From assembly GCF_900240995.1 (NCBI RefSeq), contig NZ_LT965953.1, positions 2,238,557 to 2,302,556 of the forward strand: 64,000 nucleotides of DNA, in the 5' to 3' direction. How positions within the stretch are numbered: the stretch's first letter is position 1; the number at the start of each line of letters is the position of its first letter. This DNA comes from Bacillus sp. Marseille-P3661 (GTDB lineage Bacteria; Bacillota; Bacilli; Bacillales; Bacillaceae_J). A model generated the notes under the pieces. It was not told the origin of the DNA. It did no database searches and saw nothing but the letters and a program-made list of their open reading frames with translations. Made by a program: the position numbers and the translations under genes. Below are positions 1 to 8,450 of the stretch, in pieces.

Positions 1-167
1 GCTGCAACTGCTTTATCTAAATCTTCTTTTGTTGACTTTTGAACATATCCAACGATTTCATTTTTATTAGCAGGATTAATGCTAGCTGTCACTTCTTCTG
101 ATGTTCCTGCTACCCATTCACCATTAATGTAGTTCAAATATGTTTTTACATCTGTTTGTACAGTCAT
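1..167 (-). CDS. Aldehyde dehydrogenase, N-terminal part (cut by window edge)
   Basis: Only the first 55 residues are in the window; the gene runs off the left edge. The start ATG follows an AAGGTGG site. The visible protein contains '[13 protein letters not shown]' followed by '[12 protein letters not shown]', the usual beginning of NAD(P)-dependent aldehyde dehydrogenases. It lies 56 bases downstream of the UxaA-like gene on the same strand, so it is probably the last visible gene of the sugar-acid operon. In related pathways such an enzyme oxidises 2-oxoglutarate semialdehyde to 2-oxoglutarate. That substrate is inferred from context; the catalytic Cys and Glu lie outside the window. Confidence 0.85.
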   Translation of the reverse strand, partial: MTVQTDVKTYLNYINGEWVAGTSEEVTASINPANKNEIVGYVQKSTKEDLDKAVA

Positions 168-223
168 AATTTTACTACCACCTTATCGTTAATATTTTAC
201 TAGCTTAGTATAACACTTGTTTA

Positions 224-1387
224 TTAGAATGTGGGACCAATTCTCCAAATTCCAAAATCATGTTGTTTTAGTATCTCTGCTTTTGTTAATTTACCTGATG
301 AAACTGTAGTAATTTCAGAAAAAATCCGTTGACCAACTTCACTAACTGTTTCAGTACCATCGATAATTGTACCAGCGTTTAAGTCGATATTATCAGACAT
401 TTTTTCAAATATATTTGAATTTGTTGAGATTTTAATCGTTGGTGCAATCGGTGAACCAGTAGGCGTACCTCTACCTGTTGTAAATAATACGATTTGAGCT
501 CCACCAGCAACCATACCTGTTAATTGTTCAATATCATGACCAGGTGTATCCATCCATACTAATCCTTTTTTCGTCGGTGCCTCTGCATAGTTGATTAGTT
601 CTTGTAACGGACGACTGCCTGCTTTATTCGCAGCTCCAAGTGATTTTTCTTCTAATGAACTAAGCCCACCTTTGATATTACCAGGACTTGGGTTACCTGT
701 ACGAATGTCAACACCCATTAAAATCGAACGGTTTTCCATCGCTTCAATTACTTCATATACACGTTTAGCAACTTGATCATCAACGGCACGTGCTGCTAAT
801 AAATGCTCTGCACCAATAAGTTCTGTTGTTTCTGCAAGGATTGCAGTTCCACCATGATCAACAATCATGTCACTTACAACACCTACAGCAGGATTTGCAG
901 ATAATCCTGAGCAAGCATCAGAGCCGCCGCATTCTGTTCCAATAATTAATTCACTTATGTCACACTCTTCACGCATCAATGCAGACGCATCCTGTACCAT
1001 TTTGGCAGCAACCTTTGCACCTTCAGCAATGGCTTGAAGTGTGCCGCCGTGATCTTGGATTGAGACTGTTACTACTGGTTTCCCGCTTTTCGCAATTTCA
1101 CCAGCTACACTTCGAGCTTGATGTGTTTCACAACCTAATCCTAAAACAACAACACCATATACATTTGGATTCAATCCCATTCCAACATAAGTACGGAATG
1201 TTTGATCATAGTCAACCCCTACTTGTGCACATCCATGCTGATGAATAAAAGAAACTGTTCCTTGAACAAGTTCTGTAATTTGTTTTGCGGCTTGAGTAGC
1301 GCAAGTAATGGTCGGTAGGATTAGTACATGATTACGAATTCCTACTTTACCATCCGGACGACGATAACCCCAAAATTTACTTGTCAA
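224..1387 (-). CDS. UxaA-family lyase, large (catalytic) subunit
   Basis: A 387-residue protein of the altronate dehydratase / galactarate dehydratase / sulfolactate sulfo-lyase family. 'FWGYRRPDGKVGIRNHVLIL' at the N-terminus, 'CETHQ' near residue 105 and 'GTECGGSDACSG' near residue 150 are family signatures. In Escherichia coli UxaA the SAF domain is fused to the N-terminus. Here it is a separate upstream gene, as in SuyA/SuyB. The start is TTG after GGAAGGGGCG, and the first 11 bases overlap the end of the SAF gene, which indicates translational coupling. Likely role: dehydration (or sulfo-lysis) of a hydroxy acid feeding the semialdehyde dehydrogenase downstream. The exact substrate cannot be read from the sequence. 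Confidence 0.85.
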   Translation of the reverse strand: MTSKFWGYRRPDGKVGIRNHVLILPTITCATQAAKQITELVQGTVSFIHQHGCAQVGVDYDQTFRTYVGMGLNPNVYGVVVLGLGCETHQARSVAGEIAKSGKPVVTVSIQDHGGTLQAIAEGAKVAAKMVQDASALMREECDISELIIGTECGGSDACSGLSANPAVGVVSDMIVDHGGTAILAETTELIGAEHLLAARAVDDQVAKRVYEVIEAMENRSILMGVDIRTGNPSPGNIKGGLSSLEEKSLGAANKAGSRPLQELINYAEAPTKKGLVWMDTPGHDIEQLTGMVAGGAQIVLFTTGRGTPTGSPIAPTIKISTNSNIFEKMSDNIDLNAGTIIDGTETVSEVGQRIFSEITTVSSGKLTKAEILKQHDFGIWRIGPTF

Positions 1388-1679
1388 TTTTATCGCCCCT
1401 TCCTCTTTTGCCTTCTAAATTATGAATATGAACATGCTGTCCAACTTCAATATCTTTTACTGCAACACCGATTACTTCCCCATATTTGATGATGTCTTCA
1501 CCTAGTTTAATAGGTACAACAGCAAATTTATGACCAAATTCGATAGGATCTTTTATTGTAACATTGAATGTTTTATCTTGGCAGACTACCTCTAATGAAG
1601 TTCCTGATTCAATATAATCTAAAGCTATCGCTACCTTATCGTGAGGTTTCATCATAACTGTTTTATGAGCTGTAGCCAT
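1377..1679 (-). CDS. SAF-domain small subunit of UxaA-family lyase (SuyA-like)
   Basis: A 100-residue SAF-domain protein. 'DKVAIALDYIESGTSLEV' and 'GHKFAVVPIKLGEDIIKYG' match the N-terminal domain of UxaA and free-standing SuyA. It overlaps the large-subunit gene by 11 bases, so the two probably form one enzyme. It follows the FAA-family gene by 30 bases and has an AAGGGGG site in that gap. No catalytic residues are expected; in UxaA-type enzymes this domain helps build the active site or the oligomer. Confidence 0.85.
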   Translation of the reverse strand: MATAHKTVMMKPHDKVAIALDYIESGTSLEVVCQDKTFNVTIKDPIEFGHKFAVVPIKLGEDIIKYGEVIGVAVKDIEVGQHVHIHNLEGKRGRGDKIDK

Positions 1680-1709
1680 AAAACAACCCCCTTTAGTTTT
1701 AGAATTCTA

Positions 1710-2603
1710 TTAAGCTGTTACAGTAGCGTGACTTTTTACTGGATTACTTAACACACCAATACCAGAGATTTCAATATCAACACGGTCTCCATCAGCTAAT
1801 GTAAATTCGTTTGGCGGAACGATACAAGTACCAGTAAGCAATACTGTACCATCAAAAATTACATTATCACGAGTTAAGTAAGAAACAAGCTCATCAAATT
1901 TTCTTTTTAATTGACCAGTGCTTGCAGAACCTTCAAATACTTGCTCATCGTTTCTAAAAATGCGGCAAGTAATTTCGAATTGATAAGGGTCTTCTACAGT
2001 TTCAGCTAAACGAATAGCAGGTCCAATTGAACAAGAATTTCTCCAAACCTTTGCTTGAGGCAAGTAAAGAGGGTTTTCTCCTTCGATATCACGGCTACTC
2101 ATATCATTACCTACAATGTATCCAAGTACTTTACCTTGCTTATTAATTACAAGTCCAAGTTCTGGCTCAGGAATTTGCCATTCAGAATCTGAACGAATAT
2201 ATACATCCTGGTTAGGACCAACAGTACGCTTGTCAGTAGATTTGAAGAAAATCTCTGGACGTGGGGCATCATAAACTTTATCATAGAAAGTTTCAGCAAC
2301 ATCTAATTTACCTTGAGTTGCTTCGTAGTTTCTTGCTTCCTTACTCTTTAAGTATGTTACACCAGATGCCCAAACTTCAGGTGCTTCAATTGGAACGATT
2401 AAGTTTACATCTTCAACTTTAACTTCTAAAGGAACGCTATTAGCAATCACATCTTGAACGATTGCAAGTGCAGTTGTTTGTTTTTCATCAGCAGAGTTAA
2501 TAACTTCCATGAAATCCTTTTGTGGTAGTGCATAAATGTTGCCTTCATCTGTTAATGCTGCTAACGTGATGTTGTTGTCTTGTGCAAAGCGAATAATTCT
2601 CAT
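1710..2603 (-). CDS. Fumarylacetoacetate hydrolase-family protein (AraD1-type sugar-acid dehydratase)
   Basis: A 297-residue FAH-superfamily enzyme. The start ATG at 2603 follows GGAAGGGG; an upstream in-frame extension of 32 residues lacks a good ribosome site and is rejected. 'EPELGLVI' (Glu metal ligands) and 'GNDMSSRDIEGENP' (Asp ligand region) lie in the C-terminal FAH domain, after an N-terminal segment of about 100 residues containing 'APEVWASGVTYLKSKEAR'. Family members next to aldonate dehydratases convert 2-keto-3-deoxy-pentonates to 2-oxoglutarate semialdehyde. That fits the aldehyde dehydrogenase downstream, but the specific reaction is inferred. A copy of the cluster's shared operator motif lies just upstream. 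Confidence 0.8.
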   Translation of the reverse strand: MRIIRFAQDNNITLAALTDEGNIYALPQKDFMEVINSADEKQTTALAIVQDVIANSVPLEVKVEDVNLIVPIEAPEVWASGVTYLKSKEARNYEATQGKLDVAETFYDKVYDAPRPEIFFKSTDKRTVGPNQDVYIRSDSEWQIPEPELGLVINKQGKVLGYIVGNDMSSRDIEGENPLYLPQAKVWRNSCSIGPAIRLAETVEDPYQFEITCRIFRNDEQVFEGSASTGQLKRKFDELVSYLTRDNVIFDGTVLLTGTCIVPPNEFTLADGDRVDIEISGIGVLSNPVKSHATVTA

Positions 2604-2644
2604 TTTTATTTGTCCCCTTCCATAATTCCAACACAGTTTTTTTT

Positions 2645-2671
2645 GTTTTATATTATCAAATCGAGTTTTTG
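2645..2671. promoter_or_regulatory. Putative IclR-type operator, copy 1
   Basis: The sequence TTATATTATCAAATCGAGTT and flanking bases match four other sites in this cluster. The shared pattern is GTTTTATAnTATnAAACnnnGTTTT. It lies 42 bases upstream of the FAA-family start and just downstream of the IclR gene. An internal promoter here would let the FAA-SAF-UxaA-ALDH part be controlled separately. Confidence 0.55.
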
Positions 2672-2713
2672 TAAGATTACAAAAGATGAACTCAATCATC
2701 TTTTGTAATCGTC

Positions 2714-3490
2714 TTATCTTGGTAAACTAGCTCGATACTGATAGCCAAGTTTCGCTGATAGATCACAGCTTTTTTGTCGTAATAGTTCCGTATTTGTAGC
2801 GATTTCAGCATCTGTAAGTTGGTTGGCTGCTGCAGATAAACTTAGTGCGGCTACAACTCTTCCATCATGATTACGAATCGGAAATGCTACACAATAAACA
2901 CCTGGTTCGTTTTCTTGATTATCAATTGCATAACCTTTTTCTCTTACACGATCCATTTCTTCAAGAAATTCTTCTTTACTAGAAATTGTATTTGGTGTTT
3001 GCTTAGTAAATTCATAGTCTTTTAGAATTTCTTCAATTTCATCATTTGACTTTGAAATTAAAAGCGCTTTCCCAACACCACTAGAATGAATAGGTACTCT
3101 ACCACCGATTCTAGAATACAAAATCGTCGCGGTAGGGCTTTCAATTTTATCAATATATACCCCTTCATGACCCACTAAAAGAACAAGATGAACAGTTCTT
3201 CCAGTTTCTTTTGATATCTCTAGTAGATGCTGTTTCGCTAATGATCGAATATCTAGGTTTTGGATTACAAAGTTACCTCTTTCAAATAACTTTAATCCCA
3301 AGCGGTATTTGCCGTTTTCGGGATTTTGTTCGATATAATGATGCATTTGTAACGTTTTCAATAACGAGTGAACGGTGCTCTTGTGGAGCATCATCCGTTC
3401 ACTAATATCCGTTATCTTTATTTCCGTTTCATATTCATCAAATAAATCTAAAATTCGTAGAGCCCGGTCTACAGCTTGAATTATAGGCAT
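2714..3490 (-). CDS. IclR-family transcriptional regulator
   Basis: A 258-residue IclR regulator. The chosen start, at 3490, gives 'MPIIQAVDRALRILDLF', the usual family beginning, and has AAAAGGATG 6 bases upstream. Upstream in-frame starts (3508, 3499 and a TTG at 3520) are less well placed. The winged helix-turn-helix covers about residues 5-60 ('KITDISERMMLHKSTVHSLL'). The effector-binding domain follows, with 'GVYIDKIES' and 'HSSGVGKALL'. It is embedded in the sugar-acid cluster on the same strand and most likely controls it by binding the five repeated palindromes. It has no copy of the motif directly in front of its own start. Confidence 0.92.
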   Translation of the reverse strand: MPIIQAVDRALRILDLFDEYETEIKITDISERMMLHKSTVHSLLKTLQMHHYIEQNPENGKYRLGLKLFERGNFVIQNLDIRSLAKQHLLEISKETGRTVHLVLLVGHEGVYIDKIESPTATILYSRIGGRVPIHSSGVGKALLISKSNDEIEEILKDYEFTKQTPNTISSKEEFLEEMDRVREKGYAIDNQENEPGVYCVAFPIRNHDGRVVAALSLSAAANQLTDAEIATNTELLRQKSCDLSAKLGYQYRASLPR

Positions 3491-3586
3491 AGTGTTCATC
3501 CTTTTCATAATACTTACCAATAATTATAGTTTATTATACCTACATTGATAAGTATAGAATAATTAAGAACATTTGCAAGTATTTTA

Positions 3587-4528
3587 TTAAACTGTTACTT
3601 TTTCCACTGGTACACCTAAACCTTCTGCACCTTTTTCAGATGTAGTTAAATGTGGCGCATAACGCTTTAATAACTCTAATCCTATCTGAGCTCTACGTAC
3701 ACGTTCTTTACATAGCGCAATAGAAGTACTTTCTAGGTGTGTTCCAGATGGATAAATATTAGGTGAATTTCTTAAACCAAATTTAATATAAACTGGAGCT
3801 GCAACTCTTATAATCTCAGGGATATCATAATGACGAATAAATCCACCGATGTCATCTGGTGCCTCTACATAAATATCAATTGGGATATCAATAACTTTAC
3901 GAATAGCAGCTAGTTTTGCCAAAGTAAGATCTGTTGGTACGTTATACGTATCTGCACCAGCATCTTGAATTAGTTTGATAGATACTGGGTTTGATTGTGC
4001 CATTTGCACAGAAATTTTAACCACTAAATCTTCTGGAAGTTCACCAGCTTTTTTGAATTCATTTACTAGTACTAATAGACCTTCATCTGAAACTAAAATA
4101 CTTCTAAAACCGAATCTAACTGCACGCTTGATATCTTCAATGGCATATACTAATTGGTCCATACCTTGTGAACGAAGACCAGCTATTTTACCAGCACTTG
4201 CTAATTGCATAGGAGTGATATCAAAAGTACCACGTGGCCCAACGAAAAGACTTACTTCTAAGTTTTCACGACGGCCAATTTCAGCCATTTGCTCAAGCTC
4301 TTCATCAGTTAATAGCATAATTCCGCTACCTTGTGAAATACGGTGAATATATACATCACGCTTTTTACATTCATCTACAAGTGCTTGAAATGAAGCAGGG
4401 CCTTCTACACTTGGTAGTTCTACACGGTATTGTGCTCCATCAGGGAATCTTTTAGTTGATGTTGGTAGATCATGGCAATCTGTACTTGGGTAACCTAATT
4501 TTTCAATAAAATCACGAGTTTCTTGCAT
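3587..4528 (-). CDS. TIM-barrel protein, U32-peptidase-like, function unknown
   Basis: A 313-residue soluble protein with an alternating strand/helix pattern typical of a TIM barrel, for example 'EVSLFVGPRGTFDI', 'FGFRSILVSDEGLL' and 'PIDIYVEAPDDIGGF'. It resembles proteins annotated as U32-family peptidases, but I see no clear protease signature and doubt that activity. It begins 22 bases after the aldonate dehydratase, with AGGAGG in the gap, so the two are co-transcribed. A role in processing the same sugar acid is inferred only from position. Confidence 0.6.
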   Translation of the reverse strand: MQETRDFIEKLGYPSTDCHDLPTSTKRFPDGAQYRVELPSVEGPASFQALVDECKKRDVYIHRISQGSGIMLLTDEELEQMAEIGRRENLEVSLFVGPRGTFDITPMQLASAGKIAGLRSQGMDQLVYAIEDIKRAVRFGFRSILVSDEGLLVLVNEFKKAGELPEDLVVKISVQMAQSNPVSIKLIQDAGADTYNVPTDLTLAKLAAIRKVIDIPIDIYVEAPDDIGGFIRHYDIPEIIRVAAPVYIKFGLRNSPNIYPSGTHLESTSIALCKERVRRAQIGLELLKRYAPHLTTSEKGAEGLGVPVEKVTV

Positions 4529-4550
4529 TTACGTTTCCTCCTAAATCTGA

Positions 4551-6758
4551 TTAGTTTGTTGTATTTATAGTAAGTTGAGACTTAAGTAATACATCAGTTT
4601 TATAGTCTAATACTGCTTCTTCTGAAACAGCAATAGGTACAACACCGTTAGCAGCATCTGTATGACCTATCATACGGTTACTTGCTGCAACTTGACGTTG
4701 ACGTTTTTGCATTGTTGCTAAACGCTCTTTCGCTAATTCTTTTCTTTCGGCTCTAATATGATCAAATTTAAATTCTAATGAACCTGAACGGAATGCTGAA
4801 TCATCAATGAATTGAATCTCACGTTCACGCAAACTTAAGTATAATAGATCACCAGTTTGCAAGTATAAAATTCCACCGTCTTCTTTAGCCTCAGGTGTCA
4901 TATGACCAATTGCTGCACCATATGATACTCCAGAATAACGTCCATCGCTAATTAATGTTGCTAAACGCTTTAATTTACGGTTTGCATTGATATGCTGCAT
5001 CGGTGTAAACATTTCTGGCATTCCAAATGCAACCGGTCCTTGGCCAGATACGAGAACTGCAATTTTCAAACTGCCATTATCAACCATCTTGTCAAATAGT
5101 GTGTGATAGTCCTCTGTTTTCCACTCATCGTAAGTACTTGGTGAATTTTGTTTTAATACCGCAAGAAGATTCTCATGGCTAAAGCTGCCATTATCTCTTA
5201 GCTTTGGCAAAAGATTGGAATCTAGTAAGCCATGGTTAGCATCATCTTCATTTTCATAATAAAGTACAAATGCAGCTTTTTTGTCGAAATCATCCAATTG
5301 ATGTGTACTCATACCGCTAATTTTAACAACTGCGCTTTCAAAGAAGTTACCGGTTAACACATCTACGCCACTAAATGGTCGTCTAGGTTTAGACAAGATT
5401 ACTGGATTGTCTTTTACATTATCCGCAGATAAGTTCTCTGTATTAGCTAGACGCTCACGCCATGTTTTGCCTGCAACAGTAGGTGCATCAACATCCATTG
5501 GAACTCCATTCTCTAACAACTCGTAGAATAAAGATTCCATACCACGACTTTCGCTATCACAGCACTGCATTGCAAGAGAGAATATGTCGCGTCCTTCTGT
5601 TAAACTATAATTAAACAAGTCTGGAATTGGGTGTGAATGATGAATTTCATCTAAATCCCATAAACTAAATTTAAATCCACCGTAAAGCATTCCAGCTACT
5701 GTATGCATCATTAAATTTGTAGAACCGCCTGATGCGCTATGAATACGGATTGCATTGCGAATATTTGTTGCCATAATATTGGCAGCCCCATAATACGGAT
5801 CATTAATCATTACTGCTAAGCTATCAAGCACTTCATTTACTTGTGATTGGTTCGGTGATTGTGTAAGCAGCTCTACTGCAGGGTGAACTAATCCCATACC
5901 CGCAACTAAGTGACGTGAGCTATTACCTGTACCATTGAACGCGCAAACGCCTCCGCTTCCATCACATGTTGCAACTGCTAAACGTTTTTCATAATCTTTA
6001 TGAGCAGCTTTTGTAATAATACTGCGGTCTACCAGGCGTTCAAAAACACCTTGAAATGCTGTATTCGATGAACATTGTAAAATGTATGCCATCGCATCTC
6101 TTAAATCATCAGCTAAGTCTGGTGCACCTTGTTGCTCGGCATTCTTTGCCACTTCTTCTAATTCCGCAAATAAAGCTGGCGGTATTGTGCCACCTTGTAA
6201 AACATGTGCAGGTGCAAAAGTTGCAAAAAACGGCGCTTCTCCGCGATATTGGCGAATTCTATCTAAGTGTGCCATAGCACTTACTACACCTAATGGTTGT
6301 TTATCACAGCCTTGGATTACAAATGCTCCATGATAGCTATGAGCTTCCATTTGGTTAACAACCATTTGAGCAACAGCGTTCCGGCTTTGTAATGAATAGC
6401 TCATACCTTGGTTGTTTTGTGCTGTTCCATCGCACATAACCGGTGTTGAGAAATAAAACGGAATACCACCATTTTGCCAAATACGAATGGCAGCATGTGC
6501 AGATGTTTTAAAGTCCATAATATGTGCTGGGTGATCAGCTGATCCACCGACTATGGCAATACGAGGTGCATTTTCCTCTAATCGATTTACTATTTCTTCA
6601 AGCGTCCAATCAGGCGCTGGCCCTTCATACTCAGTTCCAAGTAACTGTTTCGAACGGTCTAACAAACCTGCAACAGTAATGGGTTCGTTTGCTTTACCTT
6701 GAACGTTATCACGATAAGGGTTATACGAATTTTGAATCTTAGGATATAAAACTGACAT
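4551..6758 (-). CDS. YjhG/YagF-family aldonate dehydratase (IlvD/Edd superfamily)
   Basis: A 735-residue dehydratase of the IlvD/Edd superfamily, YjhG/YagF type (D-xylonate dehydratase in E. coli). 'VIQGCDKQPLG' and 'VATCDGSGGVC' carry cysteines of the probable Fe-S cluster site, and 'ISDGRYSGVSYGAAIGHMTP' is the C-terminal superfamily motif. The start at 6758 follows AGGGGAG; a start 18 bases upstream overlaps this site. The reaction would be aldonate to 2-keto-3-deoxyaldonate plus water. It pairs with the YagE/YjhH-type aldolase at 8451-9368, as in the E. coli yagEF and yjhGH pairs. Operator copy 2 lies upstream. Confidence 0.9.
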   Translation of the reverse strand: MSVLYPKIQNSYNPYRDNVQGKANEPITVAGLLDRSKQLLGTEYEGPAPDWTLEEIVNRLEENAPRIAIVGGSADHPAHIMDFKTSAHAAIRIWQNGGIPFYFSTPVMCDGTAQNNQGMSYSLQSRNAVAQMVVNQMEAHSYHGAFVIQGCDKQPLGVVSAMAHLDRIRQYRGEAPFFATFAPAHVLQGGTIPPALFAELEEVAKNAEQQGAPDLADDLRDAMAYILQCSSNTAFQGVFERLVDRSIITKAAHKDYEKRLAVATCDGSGGVCAFNGTGNSSRHLVAGMGLVHPAVELLTQSPNQSQVNEVLDSLAVMINDPYYGAANIMATNIRNAIRIHSASGGSTNLMMHTVAGMLYGGFKFSLWDLDEIHHSHPIPDLFNYSLTEGRDIFSLAMQCCDSESRGMESLFYELLENGVPMDVDAPTVAGKTWRERLANTENLSADNVKDNPVILSKPRRPFSGVDVLTGNFFESAVVKISGMSTHQLDDFDKKAAFVLYYENEDDANHGLLDSNLLPKLRDNGSFSHENLLAVLKQNSPSTYDEWKTEDYHTLFDKMVDNGSLKIAVLVSGQGPVAFGMPEMFTPMQHINANRKLKRLATLISDGRYSGVSYGAAIGHMTPEAKEDGGILYLQTGDLLYLSLREREIQFIDDSAFRSGSLEFKFDHIRAERKELAKERLATMQKRQRQVAASNRMIGHTDAANGVVPIAVSEEAVLDYKTDVLLKSQLTINTTN

Positions 6759-6910
6759 ATTGTTAACTCCCCTCATAGATCTGGTATCTATCTAATCCAC
6801 CCCAATTAATGTCCGTATTCTACCATCACCCCCTGAATTTGCTATCTTAGAATATTATAAAAGCAATATAGCTATAATTGTCAATATTATTTTAGGATTC
6901 TAGTAAAAAA

Positions 6911-6940
6911 GTTTTATACTATCAAACCGAGTTTTGAAAG
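6911..6940. promoter_or_regulatory. Putative IclR-type operator, copy 2
   Basis: GTTTTATACTATCAAACCGA followed by GTTTTGAAAG, upstream of the aldonate dehydratase and downstream of the TRAP-protein gene. It matches the pattern of the other copies in this cluster. Confidence 0.6.
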
Positions 6941-6974
6941 AGATTCAAAAAAATTTATTAATAACGAAAATAAC

Positions 6975-7003
6975 AGGGCGGATTTACGGATGAAATCCGC
7001 CCT
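6975..7003 (-). terminator. Terminator of the TRAP-protein gene
   Basis: Eleven-base-pair perfect stem (AGGGCGGATTT / AAATCCGCCCT) with a 7-base loop, followed on the minus strand by a moderately T-rich run. It separates the solute-binding protein from the dehydratase operon. Confidence 0.7.
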
Positions 7004-7056
7004 ATGTTCAGGGATATAAAGGCGATCAATTGAAATTCTAATCTTGTAAACTACTA

Positions 7057-8109
7057 TTATTGATTTTTAGCGATTTCTGCTAAATATTCATCAACATATT
7101 CTTTACCGATTGTATCAGCGTGTTTCTCAATAACTGGTGCTACTGCTTCTGCAAAGCGTGCATGTTCTTCTGGTGTGATTTCAGTAAATGTCATTGATTG
7201 TTTTAATCTTTCTAAACTTTCAGCTGCAACTTCACGGCTGCGTTGACGGTTATGCTTACCAGCTTCAACTGCAGCGTTTCGGATAATCTCTTGTTGTTCT
7301 GGTGTTAAAGTATCCCAAATTTGCTTACTGAATAAGAAGATAAATGGTGTATAAACGTGATTTGTGCTTGATACATGTTGTTGTACTTCAGCATACTGAC
7401 TTAAATCAATTGTTGGATATGGATTTTCTTGTCCATCAACTGTACCTTGTTGCATTGCAGTAAATAATTCAGTGAAAGCCATTGGTGTTGGATTTGCCCC
7501 TAATGCTTTCCAAGCATCTAAGTGAATTTCGTTTTCCATTGTACGAATTTTCAAACCTTGAAGATCTTCCATTTTCGCAACAGCGCGCACGTCATTCGTT
7601 AAGTTACGGAAACCATTTTCCCACCAAGCTAATCCAACTAAACTTTGTTCTTCAAGTAAGCTAAACATTTTTTCACCAAATGGTCCGTCTAGCACTTTGT
7701 CAGCTACTTCTGCACTTGGAATTGTGAAAGGTAAGTCAAACACTCCATATGCTGGAATAAAGTTAACTAACGGTGATGTAGAAGGAATAGTAATTTCAAG
7801 CGTACCAAATTGTAACATTTCAATCGCAGAACGATCATCAGCTATTTGTCCTGAATGGTATACTTCAACGATGAAATCATCAGTTTGACTTTCTACTAAT
7901 TCTTTGAACTTCATTGCTGATTCATATTCTGGATGTTGATCATTAACACCGATACTTACACGAAGTGTTTTCTTTTCACCACTACTAGATTCAGTTCCAG
8001 CACTTTCACCTTCTGAAGAAGAACCAGTTGATGTACTAGAACCACCTCCGCAAGCTGCTAATAAAAACAATGATAAGATCATAAGTACACTTATAATTTT
8101 CTTTTTCAT
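7057..8109 (-). CDS. TRAP transporter solute-binding lipoprotein (DctP family)
   Basis: A 350-residue extracellular binding protein. The N-terminus 'MKKKIISVLMILSLFLLAAC' is a lipoprotein signal with lipobox LLAAC, then a Gly/Ser-rich linker. The DctP domain follows, with 'QIADDRSAIEMLQFGTLEI' and 'GLKIRTMENEIHLDAWKALG', the usual carboxylate-binding Arg region. The start at 8109 has GGAGGGG 9 bases upstream. It should capture a sugar acid outside the membrane and pass it to a DctQM permease. No dctQ or dctM is adjacent and the gene has its own terminator, so it is a single-gene unit here. Two operator copies lie upstream. Confidence 0.92.
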   Translation of the reverse strand: MKKKIISVLMILSLFLLAACGGGSSTSTGSSSEGESAGTESSSGEKKTLRVSIGVNDQHPEYESAMKFKELVESQTDDFIVEVYHSGQIADDRSAIEMLQFGTLEITIPSTSPLVNFIPAYGVFDLPFTIPSAEVADKVLDGPFGEKMFSLLEEQSLVGLAWWENGFRNLTNDVRAVAKMEDLQGLKIRTMENEIHLDAWKALGANPTPMAFTELFTAMQQGTVDGQENPYPTIDLSQYAEVQQHVSSTNHVYTPFIFLFSKQIWDTLTPEQQEIIRNAAVEAGKHNRQRSREVAAESLERLKQSMTFTEITPEEHARFAEAVAPVIEKHADTIGKEYVDEYLAEIAKNQ

Positions 8110-8208
8110 AGACATGAACCCCTCCTGCATCTTATATCTTTTATTTTAGTAGTTTGATATAGCCAGCCTTGATCGCCTACCCTCCTTTCATGACCTTTCG
8201 AAATCATT

Positions 8209-8235
8209 GTTTTGTAATATAAAACACCGTTTTAC
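8209..8235. promoter_or_regulatory. Putative IclR-type operator, copy 3
   Basis: GTTTTGTAATATAAAACACC followed by GTTTTAC, about 100 bases upstream of the TRAP-protein start. It forms a tandem pair with copy 4. Confidence 0.6.
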
Positions 8236-8256
8236 ATAACATGTAAAAAATAGAAT

Positions 8257-8282
8257 GTTTTATATTATAAAACACCGTTTCC
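8257..8282. promoter_or_regulatory. Putative IclR-type operator, copy 4
   Basis: GTTTTATATTATAAAACACC followed by GTTTCC. The left part is itself a palindrome (GTTTTATA / TTATAAAAC). It lies 48 bases from copy 3 in the same intergenic region. Confidence 0.6.
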
Positions 8283-8318
8283 TTTTTGCATTTCAAAAGG
8301 TGATAAATCAATAATACC

Positions 8319-8332
8319 TGAAAAGGCTTTCA
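8319..8332. promoter_or_regulatory. Possible catabolite-responsive (cre-like) site
   Basis: TGAAAAGGCTTTCA differs from the ideal cre palindrome TGAAAGCGCTTTCA at two central positions. It lies upstream of the TRAP-protein gene, where CcpA control would make sense for sugar-acid uptake. The match is modest. Confidence 0.3.
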
Positions 8333-8408
8333 CTCGCAAGAATTTTTTGAATAAAAAATCCATTTATTTTCTCGGGATAATTTACTGATAAATCTGAATC
8401 CTTTACAC

Positions 8409-8443
8409 AAAAAAAAGAAATCTACTGAATAGCAGATTTCTTT
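8409..8443 (-). terminator. Terminator after the aldolase gene
   Basis: On the minus strand AAAGAAATCT and a matching AGATTTCTTT form the stem, followed by eight T residues. It ends the dehydrogenase-aldolase transcript. Confidence 0.8.
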
Positions 8444-8450
8444 GTCACTA

